A DNA stretch of 64,000 bases from the NCBI GenBank assembly GCA_030847615.1, contig JAUMIR010000005.1, positions 211,962,645 through 212,026,644 on the forward strand, written 5' to 3'. Numbering within the stretch: position 1 is the stretch's first letter; every line of letters starts with the position of its first letter. The translations under genes and the position numbers were made by a program. Below, in pieces: positions 11,911 to 22,864 of the stretch. The notes under the pieces are model-generated. The model made no database searches and was not told the DNA's origin. It saw nothing but the letters and a program-made list of their open reading frames with translations. The stretch comes from Gambelia wislizenii (taxonomy: Eukaryota > Chordata > Lepidosauria > Squamata > Crotaphytidae).

Positions 11911-13835
11911 TCAGTTAAGGATTTAATCCTAGTGGCAGAAGTTAAAATGGATACCTAAAAACTTACTCTAACCTTGACAGTCTGGTTCCATTAAAGGTCA
12001 AAACTGAGGCCCAAACTGCAATATTATTTAAAACAAAAACTTTACATTAGTTGGGGTCAGAGGAAAAAGAGGATATAGTGAACTAGAGAATCATGCAGTG
12101 ACTGGTTCACATGTAGAGAAGCCATTTTATAGCAAGTATGACCTATAAGACGGGGCTCTCCTCACACATATCTTTGGGCGCTACAGAACCCTTCAGAGGG
12201 CACATAGATGTACTAGACCAATGAGCTAGAGCAGTCAGCAGGGCTAAGACACACATAAACACAGTGTTGCACCCTTGTTTGTGAGAACTGATGGGGGTGG
12301 GGAATTAAAATCTCTCCTCATCCAGCTACACTTAGGAGAGAGACTGCTGTTTCTGCTCTAGTAAGTCATGATCACTACGGGCAAGGTCTCTGTTTCCTCA
12401 CATGTAGTACAGTTCTTGACCCAGGATTGGGGTTTGTGTATTTAAAAGAAAAGCCTCCCCCCGCCCCCGCATCCAGTGATTAGTATCACTAACTTCCCTT
12501 CCACATCAGAACCGCAACTGATAACTGAGCAGGTGGACAACAAAGAAAAACAGGTGGGGTTCTGCCTCGACCCACTCAAGTCTCTACCCACTTGTGTTCT
12601 GCAGACTTTCTGGCCACAAGATGTAGAAAGGCTGCATAACAGCACAAATGTTTATAATGATTCATCATTATAAACAATGAAAACATTAATCATTATGAAA
12701 CATGATACAAAGAGGGCAGATCTAGTGTTGACAGTTCATTGTGTTATCTGGATGTGCAACATTTACATTCAGAGATAATACACGACCGGCAGGTGCTAAG
12801 AGTTGAGGAAATGTGTATCAGTGCCATATTTTTTTAAAAAAATGCTGAGCTGAACAGACCATTCTCACCTGGCAGGCAATGCTGCATGTCCTTATGTACA
12901 TAGTAATGTCAAATGCAAATGTATAAGGGTGAGAAGAAAACAGGGCATCTGGTAAGTCTTGGCTTTTGATAGTATCTTGCATTTCCATGTGATGGACTGC
13001 ATTTCCATGTGATGCATCCCCAGTAGTCTTTGCCCCATCCATTCTGAGATGTATCATTTGGGGACAAAAGAGTTTGCTGCATCCAAATTGTGGTTTTTCA
13101 GCAGGGCCAGCCCTACAATGAGGCAAAGTGAAGCATTTGCATCCAGTGGCAGTTGCCTAGAGGTGGCAGGGGAGGAAAGAATTACATTGGAAGAAAAGAT
13201 TTTGAAGCATGCCTGTTGCCTACCCTGCTGCTTATAAGGTATGGTGGAGGATGCTATTCCATTCCCATTGTTGAAGAAGGCTAGTCAGTCTATCCAGCTC
13301 AGATAAATGCAATGGAATGGGGTGCCATCTTATCTTTTGCTGGAGTGTAGCTAAAGGAGTGGGAGCACAATGCAGGTACACACACACCTGCACACACACA
13401 CAGAGATAAAAATTCTGCCCCTCCGAATGAAATTTTCCTCCAGCCCCCAAATTTCTAACTTTGCCAAGAGTAACATATTGAAAAATCAGTGACATCTAGA
13501 ACTCTTACATTTGCTGTTTTCCCATTTCCTTGCTAACTCTGCCTGGCCCCCTTTTTTGGAAGGGATGTCTAAACTGTATTTCTAAATGCTCCACTGAAGT
13601 TTTAAATTACTGAAATGCTAGAAATTTGAGGACTGATGGGAAATATCATTAGGGACAAAATTCTTATCAGGGGGATAACAATCTCATTTCCCCCCCCCTT
13701 GCCCCGCCCCATAGCGACACCCAAGGCAGCAAAATATCTTGACCAGCTGTGTTTCCATTTATGAAGAGATGGTGCTAAACTCTAAGTGTGTTACTCTAAC
13801 TGGAATTGGGCGAAATATAGCTAGGTTGTAACTAT
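11911..13835. other. No recognisable gene; unassigned sequence
   Basis: Contains a short perfect AT palindrome (TTTATAATGA/TCATTATAAA, 12650-12673), a (CA)n tract at 13378-13402 and a duplicated 15-mer GCATTTCCATGTGAT near 12978-13014. Longest frames are about 100 codons, with no domain. Confidence 0.4.
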
Positions 13836-14146
13836 GGAGATTATCAGACGTGTCCAAAAAACACAAGAGCGGCATGCGAGGATGACATTACTGTCCCGTG
13901 AACAGGTCCAATTTCAGACGTTGTTGTCATCCTCACGTGCTGACTCTGTGCTGCAGCCATGAGTAAGGAATCACTTTTTATTGACGGGGAGGTCCCATCA
14001 ATGAAAATGATGTCGTACTCGTGGCTGAAGCACAGATTTAGCACGTGAGGACAATGAGGTCGTCTGAAACTGGGACCCATCCATGGGACAGTAACATTGC
14101 CCTCAAGTGCTGCTCTTGTGTTTTTTGGATGCATCTGATAATCTGC
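13836..14146. mobile_element. GAT-PAL palindromic MITE (311 bp)
   Basis: Ends GGAGATTATCAGACG and CATCTGATAATCTGC bound an element whose halves are reverse complements with scattered substitutions: CCAAAAAACACAAGAGC pairs with GCTCTTGTGTTTTTTGG, and TACTGTCCCGTG with a CATGGGACAGTA-type partner. The centre (about 13972-14008) is the TTTTTATTGACGG ... CCATCAATGAAAA hairpin shared with the long copies. Flanks TAT/TTG do not match, so the duplication is lost or the ends are mutated. Confidence 0.82.
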
Positions 14147-14149
14147 TTG

Positions 14150-14459
14150 CAAGCATGGACGTAGCAGTGAGGTCCTTGGGTCGTAGGTTTGATTAGTTTC
14201 CTTCTCTTAGATGGTTGACCTTACAGGGTTGGACGAGCACCATCTGCCCGGGTTTGGGATTAGAGTTTCCCTTCTCCTAGGATGGTTGCCATAAGGCTAG
14301 AGAGCCCATCCTGCCCTTTGACACTCTTTGTCAGACCCTTCGGTTTTGACCTGTCTGGCGTGGGAGACCCTACCGGTGGCTATTATGCCACTGCCAGCAT
14401 AGCTCAAAACATCATTAGGGTATGCAAGCCTCTCTCCCATGACAAGGGGGCGTCAATGG
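14150..14459 (+). other. Unidentified moderately GC-rich segment upstream of a LINE fragment
   Basis: It has unusual composition for this window, with many CpG dinucleotides (GGTCGTAGGTTTG, CTTCGGTTTTGACC, GACGAGCACC). It ends where sequence homologous to the LINE ORF begins (about 14460). I recognise the wording as a dispersed animal repeat but cannot name it. It may be another part of the same LINE or a separate insertion that formed a chimera. Confidence 0.4.
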
Positions 14460-15325
14460 AGAGGACGAACACCACCATCCCCACATTTCCGTCGGCAAAT
14501 CTGTTCTCAGGCTGTTCAGCAGTTCACCTACTTGGGAAGCATCATCTCCTCAGATGCCAAGCTTGACAAAGAGATCGATCACAGATTAGCAAAGGCATAT
14601 AGCACATTTGGAAGACTTCACAAGAGTCTGGTGTACTAAAAACCTGAGGCGAAGCATAAAAATCAGTGTGTATAGAGCCATTGCACTGTCTATTCTCCTT
14701 TATGGATCTGTAACATGGGTCACCTATCACCACCACCTACAACTCCTCAAACGCTTTCATCAGCACTGTATACGCAAAATCCTAAATATACACTGGACTG
14801 ACTATGTGACGAATGTTGCTGTCCTTGAGCAAGCAGGGATCACCAGCATTGAGGCCATGATATTGAGAACACAGCTACGCTGGGCAGGGCACGTTTCTAG
14901 GATGGAGGACCATCGCCTCCTAAAAATAGTACTCTACGGTAAACTTTCCACAGGTCAGCGTAAGAGGGGCGCTCCAAAAAAATGATACAAGGACTCCCTG
15001 AAACAACATCTCAGGTTCAGCCAAATTGATCACCAACAATGGTCCGCCCTGGCCTCACATCGGGAGGCATGGAGACGCAGTATCCACAATGCTGCAGCCT
15101 TATTTGAGAACGCACGCCGAACAAGTCTTGAAGAGAAACGACAACGCAGAAAGAATCACAACCCAGAAACATCACCGAAGGACACCTTCTGCTGTGCTTT
15201 CTGCAACTGGACTTTCTTTATCTCAGATTGGCCTTTTTAGTTATCAGCGGGCTTGCAGAAAGCGCGGGATGAGTCCTTCCTGAATCTTCATTTGCGAAAA
15301 AAAGCCAGAGACAGAGAGTGATAAT
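14460..15325 (+). mobile_element. Zinc-finger LINE, 5'-truncated copy with broken ORF
   Basis: Conceptual translation gives the region after the reverse transcriptase core of a non-LTR retrotransposon: QQFTYLGSIISSDAKL, then SVYRAIALSILLYGS, then LRWAGHVSRMEDHRL and a cysteine/histidine C-terminus before the stop. It is broken by a frameshift near 14635, a TGA at 14983-14985 (other copies have CGA) and a further shift near 15210. The 3' end is GCGAA ... AAAGCCAGAGACAGAGAG, the tail seen in all copies. Candidate clades are RTE-like or I/Vingi-like; I cannot decide. A pseudogene. Confidence 0.8.
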
Positions 15326-16117
15326 CTGCTATGAAGGACTGGTGAAAGTGAGGCACATATATTCTACTAGTCTACTGTACTGGAGAAGACTTTTGTAATG
15401 CAATTATAATTCTAAATCAGACCCATAACGACTCAGCAGCCTTTTCCCATTTTACTTTACAAAATGTGATCCAGTGTCAAAATTCCCTGACATTAATGTT
15501 TTTCCATCATAAAATCAGAGAGATTAATTCTGAATGTATCTATTATCAGGCAAAGTGATGTTCCCTTCAATTCCATTATTGGCTACTATTGTGTTTTATG
15601 ATCCAGATAAAAGGTATCATTTTAAGTCACAGACTCTTTTAAAATGTCCCGTTTTTAATCTATATCTAAGCAGGATAGTAAATAGCAGATGCAAGGGCCC
15701 CAGGAGAATACACATGGATTCTTCAACAAAGTGTGCATTATTAGAGAAGAACCCGATACAAATATGCATTAGCTTTTGCACTGATTCAGCCCTGACATGT
15801 CGTATAATATTTTCTCTGATGCTGCATCAGTATCATCACTTGCAGCCTCCCTGGAAAATCAAACAATGATATAAGCACCTTTGCAAAACCCACCCTAGTG
15901 TCAATAGTGAAATGCCCTGGCCCTACATAAGGGATGAATGACAGCAGGGGCAGCCTTATGTTGGCAGTTTAGCTGGGCTATAATTCACCCTTCTTCTCCC
16001 CTTCTCAATTTTCCCCCATTATAGAATAAAAGGGAGAGCAGAGCTGACAAAGATTCTGTGGAAGTGCAAGGATCAGAAATATAGGGCTTTGGGAGCAAAA
16101 ATATATCATGGCAGCTC
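15326..16117. other. No recognisable gene
   Basis: AT-rich. The 111-codon frame at 15534-15869 shows no recognisable domain and no supporting splice context. Confidence 0.4.
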
Positions 16118-16309
16118 TTTGTCTGTGTAGTATAGTGGTTTGGTTGTTGGACTAGGACTCTGGGAGACCAGGGTTCGAACCCCTGCTCTGCCATGGAAAC
16201 CTACTAGGTGGCCTTGGGCATGTCACATACTCTCAGCCTAAGAGGAAAGGTAGGCCTCCTCTAAATAAACATTGTCAAGAAACCCCATGATAGAGCCACC
16301 CTAAGTAAG
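16118..16309 (+). mobile_element. tRNA-derived CORE-like SINE, 5' part (split copy)
   Basis: An A-box-like TAGTATAGTGGTTTGG and a perfect B-box GGTTCGAACCC give an RNA polymerase III promoter. Downstream GGCCTTGGGCATGTCACA is the CORE/MIR-like body and AAACCCCATGATAGAGCCACC the 3' body. The SINE stops abruptly at CTAAGTAAG, where a DNA transposon begins. Its 3' tail resumes at 17743. Confidence 0.85.
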
Positions 16310-17738
16310 GCCTTGTCTAAACCAGGAAAAATATCTGTACCTATCTCGATTCTGGTTTGATAGGAACACACATCGTAGGACTGTTTAAGGAGTGAAAGCA
16401 TTTCTTGTAGGCCTTTGTACAATTTTTAAACACTCACTTCTTTTTGCTGTTGGGTTTGTCTATACAAGGAAAATACTCCTCATAGAATTCAATTAGAATA
16501 CCTTTTGTCCCAACACACTACAAATGAGATTTGCGGTATTCAGAAGGAGGGGATCCAAAAACTCAATTTACTATGGGGGAAAGCCTTCTCAGATTTCCCC
16601 AAGGTTTTCTGAATAATGTGTGGATTTGTACATTATCACACATCTCAACATCCAATTCGGCATGCTGCGCATTCTTGGAGAGGGCAGAAGTGGAGAGCAG
16701 ATTGATCAGCTGAGCAGGCATTGGGCAGGCTTTCTGGCAAGCTAGTGGCCAGAAGCAACATTTTTGAGTTTCATGTTAGTGTGCACTTTTTTGCTGTGCT
16801 GAGGCCACTGGAGAGCTTTTTATAAGCAGAAGGTTGCACTTGTGCACCTTTCATTTACAATAAAAAATATATACATGCAGTGGCAACAATACATGTGGAG
16901 AATAATAACAATACTGTACTCTCAGCCACCATATTGATTGATGGGAATGGCTGCATGTGTACTTCAAACACGGATAGCTTCACATACAACAGATTTGCCA
17001 AATGAGTGCTGCTGCAAATTTGAGATAATGCACACCAATCTGTATTATATCTTCTCATCTAAACAACCTTGCCATTTCCAGGAAAATCCAGTCTTTTTTA
17101 CATGTGTCCATCTGCCTTGGGGGCAGGGGATTGGCAGGACAGAATCTTCCAGGGGAGGGGTTAGTTGTGCTGATTTGTTGCCATGAAAAGAACAACAGAG
17201 TCCCTCCTCCCCTCTCTGGAATAAGAACATTTCATTTGAAATATGTTTCTCTGGATTGCAGCCCACTTCTCTCCTTCCTAACCTGCCATTCGACATGATG
17301 CCCACATTGAAAAATAAAAATAAGAAGCTTCTCTCTTCTCAGGGCTGCCACTGCTGCCTTCCCAGCCAAGCACCTCCCCAGCAGAACCCTGCTCTGAGGT
17401 CAGAACAAGGCACCCAGCTATGAGATCAACTATGGCGGGGGGGGGGGGTCAATAGGGCTACCTTTTCATCATTGGTGTCATGTCTGGGCACCTTGTTCTG
17501 ACCTCAGAGGAAGCGACTTCACCAGTGTGGCTCTGCTGGGGAGGTGCTTGTCTGGGAGACAGCTGCAGCCCTGAGGAGAAGGAGGGAAAAAAGTGGTGCT
17601 GATTCAAATTTGGATAGGGATATGGGGACATCAAGTGCAGTATCTTTAGTGTGGTGTTAACAGGGTGAATTCGGGGAAGCTCTGGGGCAGAATACTCTGA
17701 ATTGCAGCTCTATTATTTTTGCTGGTGTAGACAAGCTC
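16310..17738. mobile_element. TCTA-TIR DNA transposon inserted in a SINE (1429 bp)
   Basis: Ends GCCTTGTCTAAACCAGGAAA and, reverse-complemented, GAGCTTGTCTACACCAGCAAA are inverted repeats. Flanks TAAG and TCAG agree at 3 of 4. SINE sequence stops at the left end and continues at the right end, which confirms the insertion. A second left-type end, GGGTTTGTCTATACAAGG, lies inside at about 16452, so either two related elements are nested or the end was duplicated. No transposase is visible. An inner inverted repeat lies at 17333-17588. Confidence 0.7.
17333..17588. repeat. Imperfect inverted repeat inside the TCTA-TIR element
   Basis: The left arm (about 17333-17418, with AAGCACCTCCCCAGCAGA and CTGAGGTCAGAACAAGG) faces the right arm (about 17478-17588, with CCTTGTTCTGACCTCAG and TCTGCTGGGGAGGTGCTT). 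The spacer includes an eleven-G run. Arms are about 80-100 bp with substitutions. Confidence 0.8.
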
Positions 17739-17742
17739 TCAG

Positions 17743-17771
17743 AGTCAACTTGAAGGCACATAACAAACAGA
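17743..17771 (+). mobile_element. 3' tail of the split SINE
   Basis: AGTCAACTTGAAGGCACATA followed by ACAAAC is the usual 3' end of this SINE type; compare the reverse-complement copy at 33527. It continues the SINE broken off at 16309. Confidence 0.75.
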
Positions 17772-17914
17772 GACAGACAGAAATGCTTAGACATGTTCTA
17801 TGGTTGCCCAGCCTTCTACAGAGAATGCCACATGTGGTTTTTGTTTTAATATTCTAGATAAAAGATTCAGAATTGTCCATGACCACATTCTATACCCATC
17901 CCAAATAAAGATAG

Positions 17915-18052
17915 GACTTTATTTTTTAATATATAATTTTTATTGAAGCATATTTAAAAATAAACATACAATAAATCAATATATTCCCATATAACAAATA
18001 TATTTACAAAATTAGAATATGTGTGTGTGAGTGTGTGTGTGTGTGTGTGTGT
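17915..18052 (-). repeat. AT-rich possible L1-type 3' end plus (GT)n microsatellite
   Basis: TAATTTTTATTGAAGCATA followed by AAACATACAATAAATCAATA looks like the reverse of a LINE 3' UTR, but the match is only by word pattern. An interrupted (GT)n tract follows at 18020-18052 and is certain. Confidence 0.4.
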
Positions 18053-18224
18053 AGAAATTTCACACTAATTCTGACCTTAGTAATATTCTAAATTTTCCTA
18101 TTATCTCTTCATTCTTATCCTGTGCTTCCCATCAAGTTCTCACACTGGAAAATACATATTCAAATACAGCTGTCCTCTCCTAAAGTGCTAAATTACTTCT
18201 AACGACAACAATTGCATACATGTT

Positions 18225-18414
18225 TCCTGCGCAAGCGTCTTCTCATGAGAATCCGCAGGATTTTGAACAAGGAAGTGAATGGAGCTCCGTTCATTTCCTC
18301 TTCATTGCCTGGAGACAAAGGTAAGTCTCATGGGAGGCGTTCTTTTGCCAACATAAAAATGGTTTTAATTATGCCAGCAAAATAACATTTTTAGAGGCTC
18401 ATCTGATAAAGTCC
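18225..18414 (+). mobile_element. GAT-PAL fragment (one end only)
   Basis: Ends in CATCTGATAAAGTCC with ATA as right flank. The interior GTCTTCTCATGAGAATCCGCAGG and GAACAAGGAAGTGAATGGAGC match the hairpin-distal part of the long copies at 4869 and 53668. The left part, including the hairpin half, is missing. Confidence 0.7.
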
Positions 18415-19573
18415 ATAGACGAGAAATTCAGTTATTTCACATTTTGTCACAGACTTACCAAATCCACACACTTGGAACCAATACACAAGCCAGAATGCAT
18501 TTATATGTACTATTTCCACTTCTGAATATTGCAATGCACATCATAAAAAATGTGCTAAAATGTGCATAACAAAGAAAATGCATATATTCACAGAAAACCC
18601 TTTTAGAAATGATTACATTAGGAAAACTGCATGTAGAATACCAGCCTCCAGGCAAAATGTAGAGGAGAATTATCCGCAGAAATGTTGACTTTTTCTAAAA
18701 GGAAATTCATGTGGAATTGGGATAGAATGACCTTAATGTTGGAAAAATGAGAACCTGAGTGGAATCAGACTTGACAGATTCATCCATCTCTTATTCCCAC
18801 AACACATACATAGTCTCAATTCAGTTTGCATACAAGCATCCTTCCTTGACTCTGCACTGATGAATGTCACTATAATGCACTTCCATGACAGTAAGTGTCA
18901 TCTCCAGCTGCTTTCTCTAGCTATCCCATGGTACCCATTCACCCTCCCACTGCTCAGTATCTAACTCACACCAAAAGTCTTAAAAGATGAGGAGGATTAA
19001 TGTGAATAAAGGAGAAATAGGGGAAACAGATAGACCAGCAGATGAAAATTATAGGACTTAAAAGTAATTATCTCCCCCTATCTTCCACAGAAAATATTGA
19101 GCATTAGGCCAAATATGGCCTGTGAACCCCAGGTTTTAAAAAGCTAATTGTCTAATAGATTCTACATTCAATTTTTCTCTTGTCTCATTAATACTAAATA
19201 ATGAATAGAGATCTCTTTTCCCATATCTTTTACTGTTTAATTGCATTTTCTGTATCCATTTCCCCTTGCCTTTCCTCTGATATTGACAATACAGCTAATA
19301 ACCTTCATTTTTAGAAGCAGCAGTTTGGCCATTTCTAGACATCTTCATATTGCAATAGTTACCTAGGAGGAAATTAGGGTTTGCCTTTAGCATACTGTGC
19401 ATGAAATCTACATTTTTGTATAAGAAATTCTAAAAATGAAAGAGTAGAAAACTGCAACTCGCATCAAAATCTAAGGTGGGCAGATCTGTTCCTGGTACTT
19501 TATAATCCTGCATTTAACAATATTACCCAACCGATGTCTTATGCAACAACAGGACTATTATTTAGACTGCAGA
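18415..19573. other. No recognisable gene
   Basis: AT-rich. A possible degenerate relative of the GGAGGAATTATTCTGCA family lies near 18660-18700 (GAGGAGAATTATCCGCAGAA). Nothing else is identified. Confidence 0.35.
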
Positions 19574-19738
19574 TGTCTCTCTCTGGCTTTTCTTTGCAAA
19601 CAAAGATTCAGGAAGGACTCATCCCGCACTTTCTGCAAGCGCGCTGATGACTAAAAAGGCCAATCCGAGATAAATAAGTTCGGTTGCAGAAAGCACAGCA
19701 GAAGGTCTCCTTGGGTGATGTTTCCAGGTTGTAATTGT
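19574..19738 (-). mobile_element. Zinc-finger LINE, short 3' fragment
   Basis: Begins (in reverse) with the tail TCTCTCTCTGGCTTTTCTTTG, then the GAAGGACTCATCCCGC end of the ORF. It covers the C-terminal Cys/His-rich codons and stops about 160 bp in, so it is strongly 5'-truncated. Confidence 0.85.
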
Positions 19739-20273
19739 TAAACAAGAGTAAGGAAGAACCCTGAGAATGGTCCCTTTATGAGTGTGTAGATGGGCACTGG
19801 GAGAATAATATATAATAAGCCAGTGGGGGAGTGGGGCATGACACAGTGGTAAATTTTGAAGGGCAGTTATTCATTATGAGAGTCCACCTCACCACAGCCT
19901 ATAAGGAAGGTCCAATAATGCAGGCAGTGATCCATATCAAGAAACCAGTCATACCAGTTTCCATCTCCATTAAAAGTAAGTGTTTTGTAAAATTAGTAAG
20001 TCTTAATGACCCAATCAAGACCAAGTAACTTCAACATATTTTATATTACAACAGGAATAGTTTGCTACAGTGTATTGTTGGTAAAGTCAATTTTAAGGAT
20101 TGCAGCAAAGCTCGGAGGCAGAACAGGCAGATTTAAGGGAGATGGCAGATAACATCCTCCTCCTCCTCATCATCATCATCCTTTCTGTGAATTAAAAAAT
20201 CCCAGTGCTTTAACCCCATGTGCCCTTGCTCTACTGCTCCACTGGGAAAAGCCTACAAAAGTGCTACAATCTA
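19739..20273. other. No recognisable gene
   Basis: A TCCTCCTCCTCATCATCATC low-complexity patch lies near 20155-20180. Confidence 0.35.
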
Positions 20274-20500
20274 CAGTAAGACCCCCATATCCACTGATTC
20301 ATTATCCACTGTTTCAATTATTCACAGGACATAAAACAGCACACCTACCATAGAGTCTTCCTAGAAAATGTGACTTCTCTAGCCATTTTCTAGGTCCTCC
20401 AAAGCAACTCAATGGTATTTTAAACCGGAAGTCCCATTATTTTCAATGTCGTTCGCTATTATCCACGGTTTTCTGTATTCATGGGCTCCCCAAAATGAAT
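20274..20500 (+). mobile_element. Pogo/Tigger-like MITE, right end lost
   Basis: Left end CAGTAAGACCCCCATATCC after a TA at 20272-20273, then CCATAGAGTCTTCCTAGAAA and CCATTATTTTCAATG, collinear with the complete copy at 34401. The right inverted repeat is not found. Confidence 0.8.
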
Positions 20501-20760
20501 CCCCAGCAGAAACACAGTTCCCTTTTTTAAAATGCAAAACAAAAATGATTTTAAAAGAAACAAAATCATAGAAATTTAATGTGCAGGAAGCCCCACCCCA
20601 CCCCGAACACAATGCAGCAGTATATATTTGCTCTTGTAGTGACTGAGATTTTCTGTATTTGAAAGCTTGCTCTGTTGGATAGACTTTAGTGGAAAGATCT
20701 GTTCCTGAAAGTGTGCCATTCTCTGCTAAAGGGTTGAACAACACACAACCAGTGGACTAC

Positions 20761-21611
20761 CAGTGGAGCCCTCACTATCCACGAGTTCAGTATCCACAGA
20801 TTTGAGTATCCATGGATTGAAATGAATATTTATTTATTTATTACCCAAGCCTGACTGCAGCCAGGCCAAGAAGTGTTTTCAGGGTAGTGGTACAGGCTAC
20901 AGTAACAAAGCTCAGGCACCATGCATGCATTTTTCCTGCTTTGGCTGGGGTAGTGATTCTGCTTTTTCCCTCAAAAGGTGGAAGCTGCAGCCCACGTGCT
21001 CCCAACAGGAAGCAAGAAGAATGTGCACCCAGTGCTCGGGGCTTGCCACTACCACTGCACTCCCCACTTGGCTCCTGGATGGCAATCCTTCCAAGGACTT
21101 GGCAGGGGGGGGGCAGCAGTGGCAAGCACATGGCAATCAGAGCTTTAGCCTCCACTCATTCCCCCTCCCCCCAGCTCCTAGAAGGAAATCCCACCAAGCA
21201 CCTTGTGATCAGGGCTTTAGCTCTGCTCCCGGCTCCCCTTGGCAACCCTCAATAGCCAGGCACTTGGCACCGCTGCCTCTCCTGCTAAACCCTTGGTGGG
21301 ATTGCCAATCCAGGAACCAAACCGGTGAGGCAGTGGTGGCAGCAAGTCCCAAGCACCAGGCACACATTCCTGCTTCTTGCTAGGAGCCCACAGGCTGTGG
21401 CTTCCACCTTTTGAAGGAAAGAACAGAATGGCTGCCTAGTGTCTGGGCCTTGCCACCACAGCAACCACTGAGACCATTTCTTGGCTTGGCTGCAGTTGTT
21501 TGCAGGTAATTTCAAATTTTCAACAGTAACTTGAACATCCATGGTTTTGTTATCCATGGTGGGGGTGGGGTTTCCTGGAACCAACCCAATGTGGATACCA
21601 AGGGCCCACTG
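20761..21611. mobile_element. Pogo/Tigger-like element with internal fold-back (851 bp)
   Basis: Left CAGTGGAGCCCTCACTATCC and right-end reverse complement CAGTGGGCCCTTGGTATCC are Tigger-type inverted repeats. TA follows the right end (21612-21613) and a TA lies one base from the left end. About 100 bp of the left interior (near 20960-21060) pairs with the right interior (near 21325-21420), for example CAAAAGGTGGAAGCTGCAG against a CTGTGGCTTCCACCTTTTG partner. No transposase remains; frames of 100-177 codons here are by-products of GC-rich repeat sequence. Confidence 0.72.
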
Positions 21612-21859
21612 TATAGGTGGCCCCACAGCCATTTTTGCAACCCATAAAGTTCCAGGGACCCCTATTTTGGACACTAAATGGGAGATCCATGCTTCCAGAA
21701 GCTTCCAGGGGGTGCAATTTTCCTCTAAAGCAACAATTGTCAACACACCTTGCTTTAGCAAAAACCTCATTTGGAAAAAAAAAAAAGAGGCTAGGGAGTA
21801 ATCAATTTCTGGTTTCATGGTGGCATGATTTGGCCTCTGAGGGGAATGCAGTAGAAAAT

Positions 21860-22085
21860 CAGGGCCAATTTAAGGCACCAGCGGCGTCAGCATCTGTAGG
21901 GGGGGCATCATTGTGGGGGGGCCTGTAGTAATCCTCCTCCTGCAAAAACATTATTAGTAATAATCTGAATTTCCTGTACTGTGAATAGCTTAGGTTGAGT
22001 TAGGTTACATTGACCTGAGATAAACATATGGGGCCCCCAAAATAAAGCATTGCAGGGGCCCCCAAAATTCCTTAAACTGGTCCTG
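21860..22085. mobile_element. hAT MITE, GGTTTAAGG type (226 bp)
   Basis: Ends CAGGGCCAATTTAAGG and CCTTAAACTGGTCCTG are flanked by a perfect 8-bp duplication TAGAAAAT (21852-21859 and 22086-22093). The body is closely similar to the copy at 37578 (shared word AACATTATTAGTAATAATC). Confidence 0.92.
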
Positions 22086-22239
22086 TAGAAAATGTCTCTC
22101 AGGCTCTCCAATGGGGCCAGCTTCCTTCACTGGATAAGGAAAGGCATCCAAAGCTCCGAATCATACATTCCTCCTCTCCCACTCACACCATCACATACAG
22201 TTACAGCATAAGCAGACACCTCTGCTAGTATCATAGTAA

Positions 22240-22420
22240 CTGACATAGACTTATTTAAGCATTTATATTCCAACTTTCTATGATAAACTCCTGGAGGCTT
22301 ATAAATAAAACTATAACTTGGGGCAATGAAAATGAGAGCAACCCTACCAGCAAAACAAGCAGAACAAAACTGCACTTAAAATAGCATCATAAAAACCATA
22401 TCAGCAAGCAGAAGCAGAGT
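22240..22420 (-). mobile_element. LINE 3'-tail fragment (L2/CR1-like)
   Basis: ATTTATATTCCAACTTTCTAT, then CTGGAGGCTTATAAATAAAAC and AACCATATCAGCAAGCAG is the reversed 3' end pattern of reptilian L2-like LINEs. Confidence 0.5.
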
Positions 22421-22671
22421 AAAAAATGCATCCTCACAGATGCTCCGGCTAAAAAAAATGCAGCCCAAATAAGTGAACTAAAGACAGCCATAAGAGCATG
22501 TTTTCAAGAGGAAAGCATCTCGGGAAAGGAAATTCACTAGTTTAAACATCATAAATGATGTGGCCTCCTTCTTGACTGTACATCTGTTAGTGAAGGGAGA
22601 ATGAAGAGAAATTTGTTCCTCCAGAGAAGCCGTAAAAATGAAGGATCCACAAAGGTAATGGTCACATATCA

Positions 22672-22792
22672 AAGTCTTGGAAAATTACTTTGTTTGGACT
22701 ACATCTTCCAAAACTTCAAAGTCTGGCTATGCTTGCTAAGAATTCTGGGAATTGCAGTACATTGTGCTAGTGGTGGTAATTTTTCCAGAGTT
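22672..22792. mobile_element. Short inverted-repeat MITE (GGACTACA type)
   Basis: AGTCTTGGAAAATTACTTTG faces GGTAATTTTTCCAGAGTTG. The interior shows TTGGACTACATCTTCCAAAA against TTCTGGGAATTGCAGTACA. Same family as 97 and 10090. Confidence 0.75.
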
Positions 22793-22864
22793 GTGTAGCA
22801 TTACCAAGAAAGGCAGACAAAGGCCAGAATTCTGTTAGGGACATCTGCATACATAAGTTTCCCT

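Noticed and set aside
16118..16309. A tRNA gene at the A-box/B-box pair
   Set aside because: The B-box is perfect but the rest does not fold as a cloverleaf, and the SINE body follows directly.
21285..21818. 177-codon minus-strand frame as a gene
   Set aside because: It runs through the GC-rich fold-back interior and across the right end of a Tigger-like element; it has no domain and competes with other frames.
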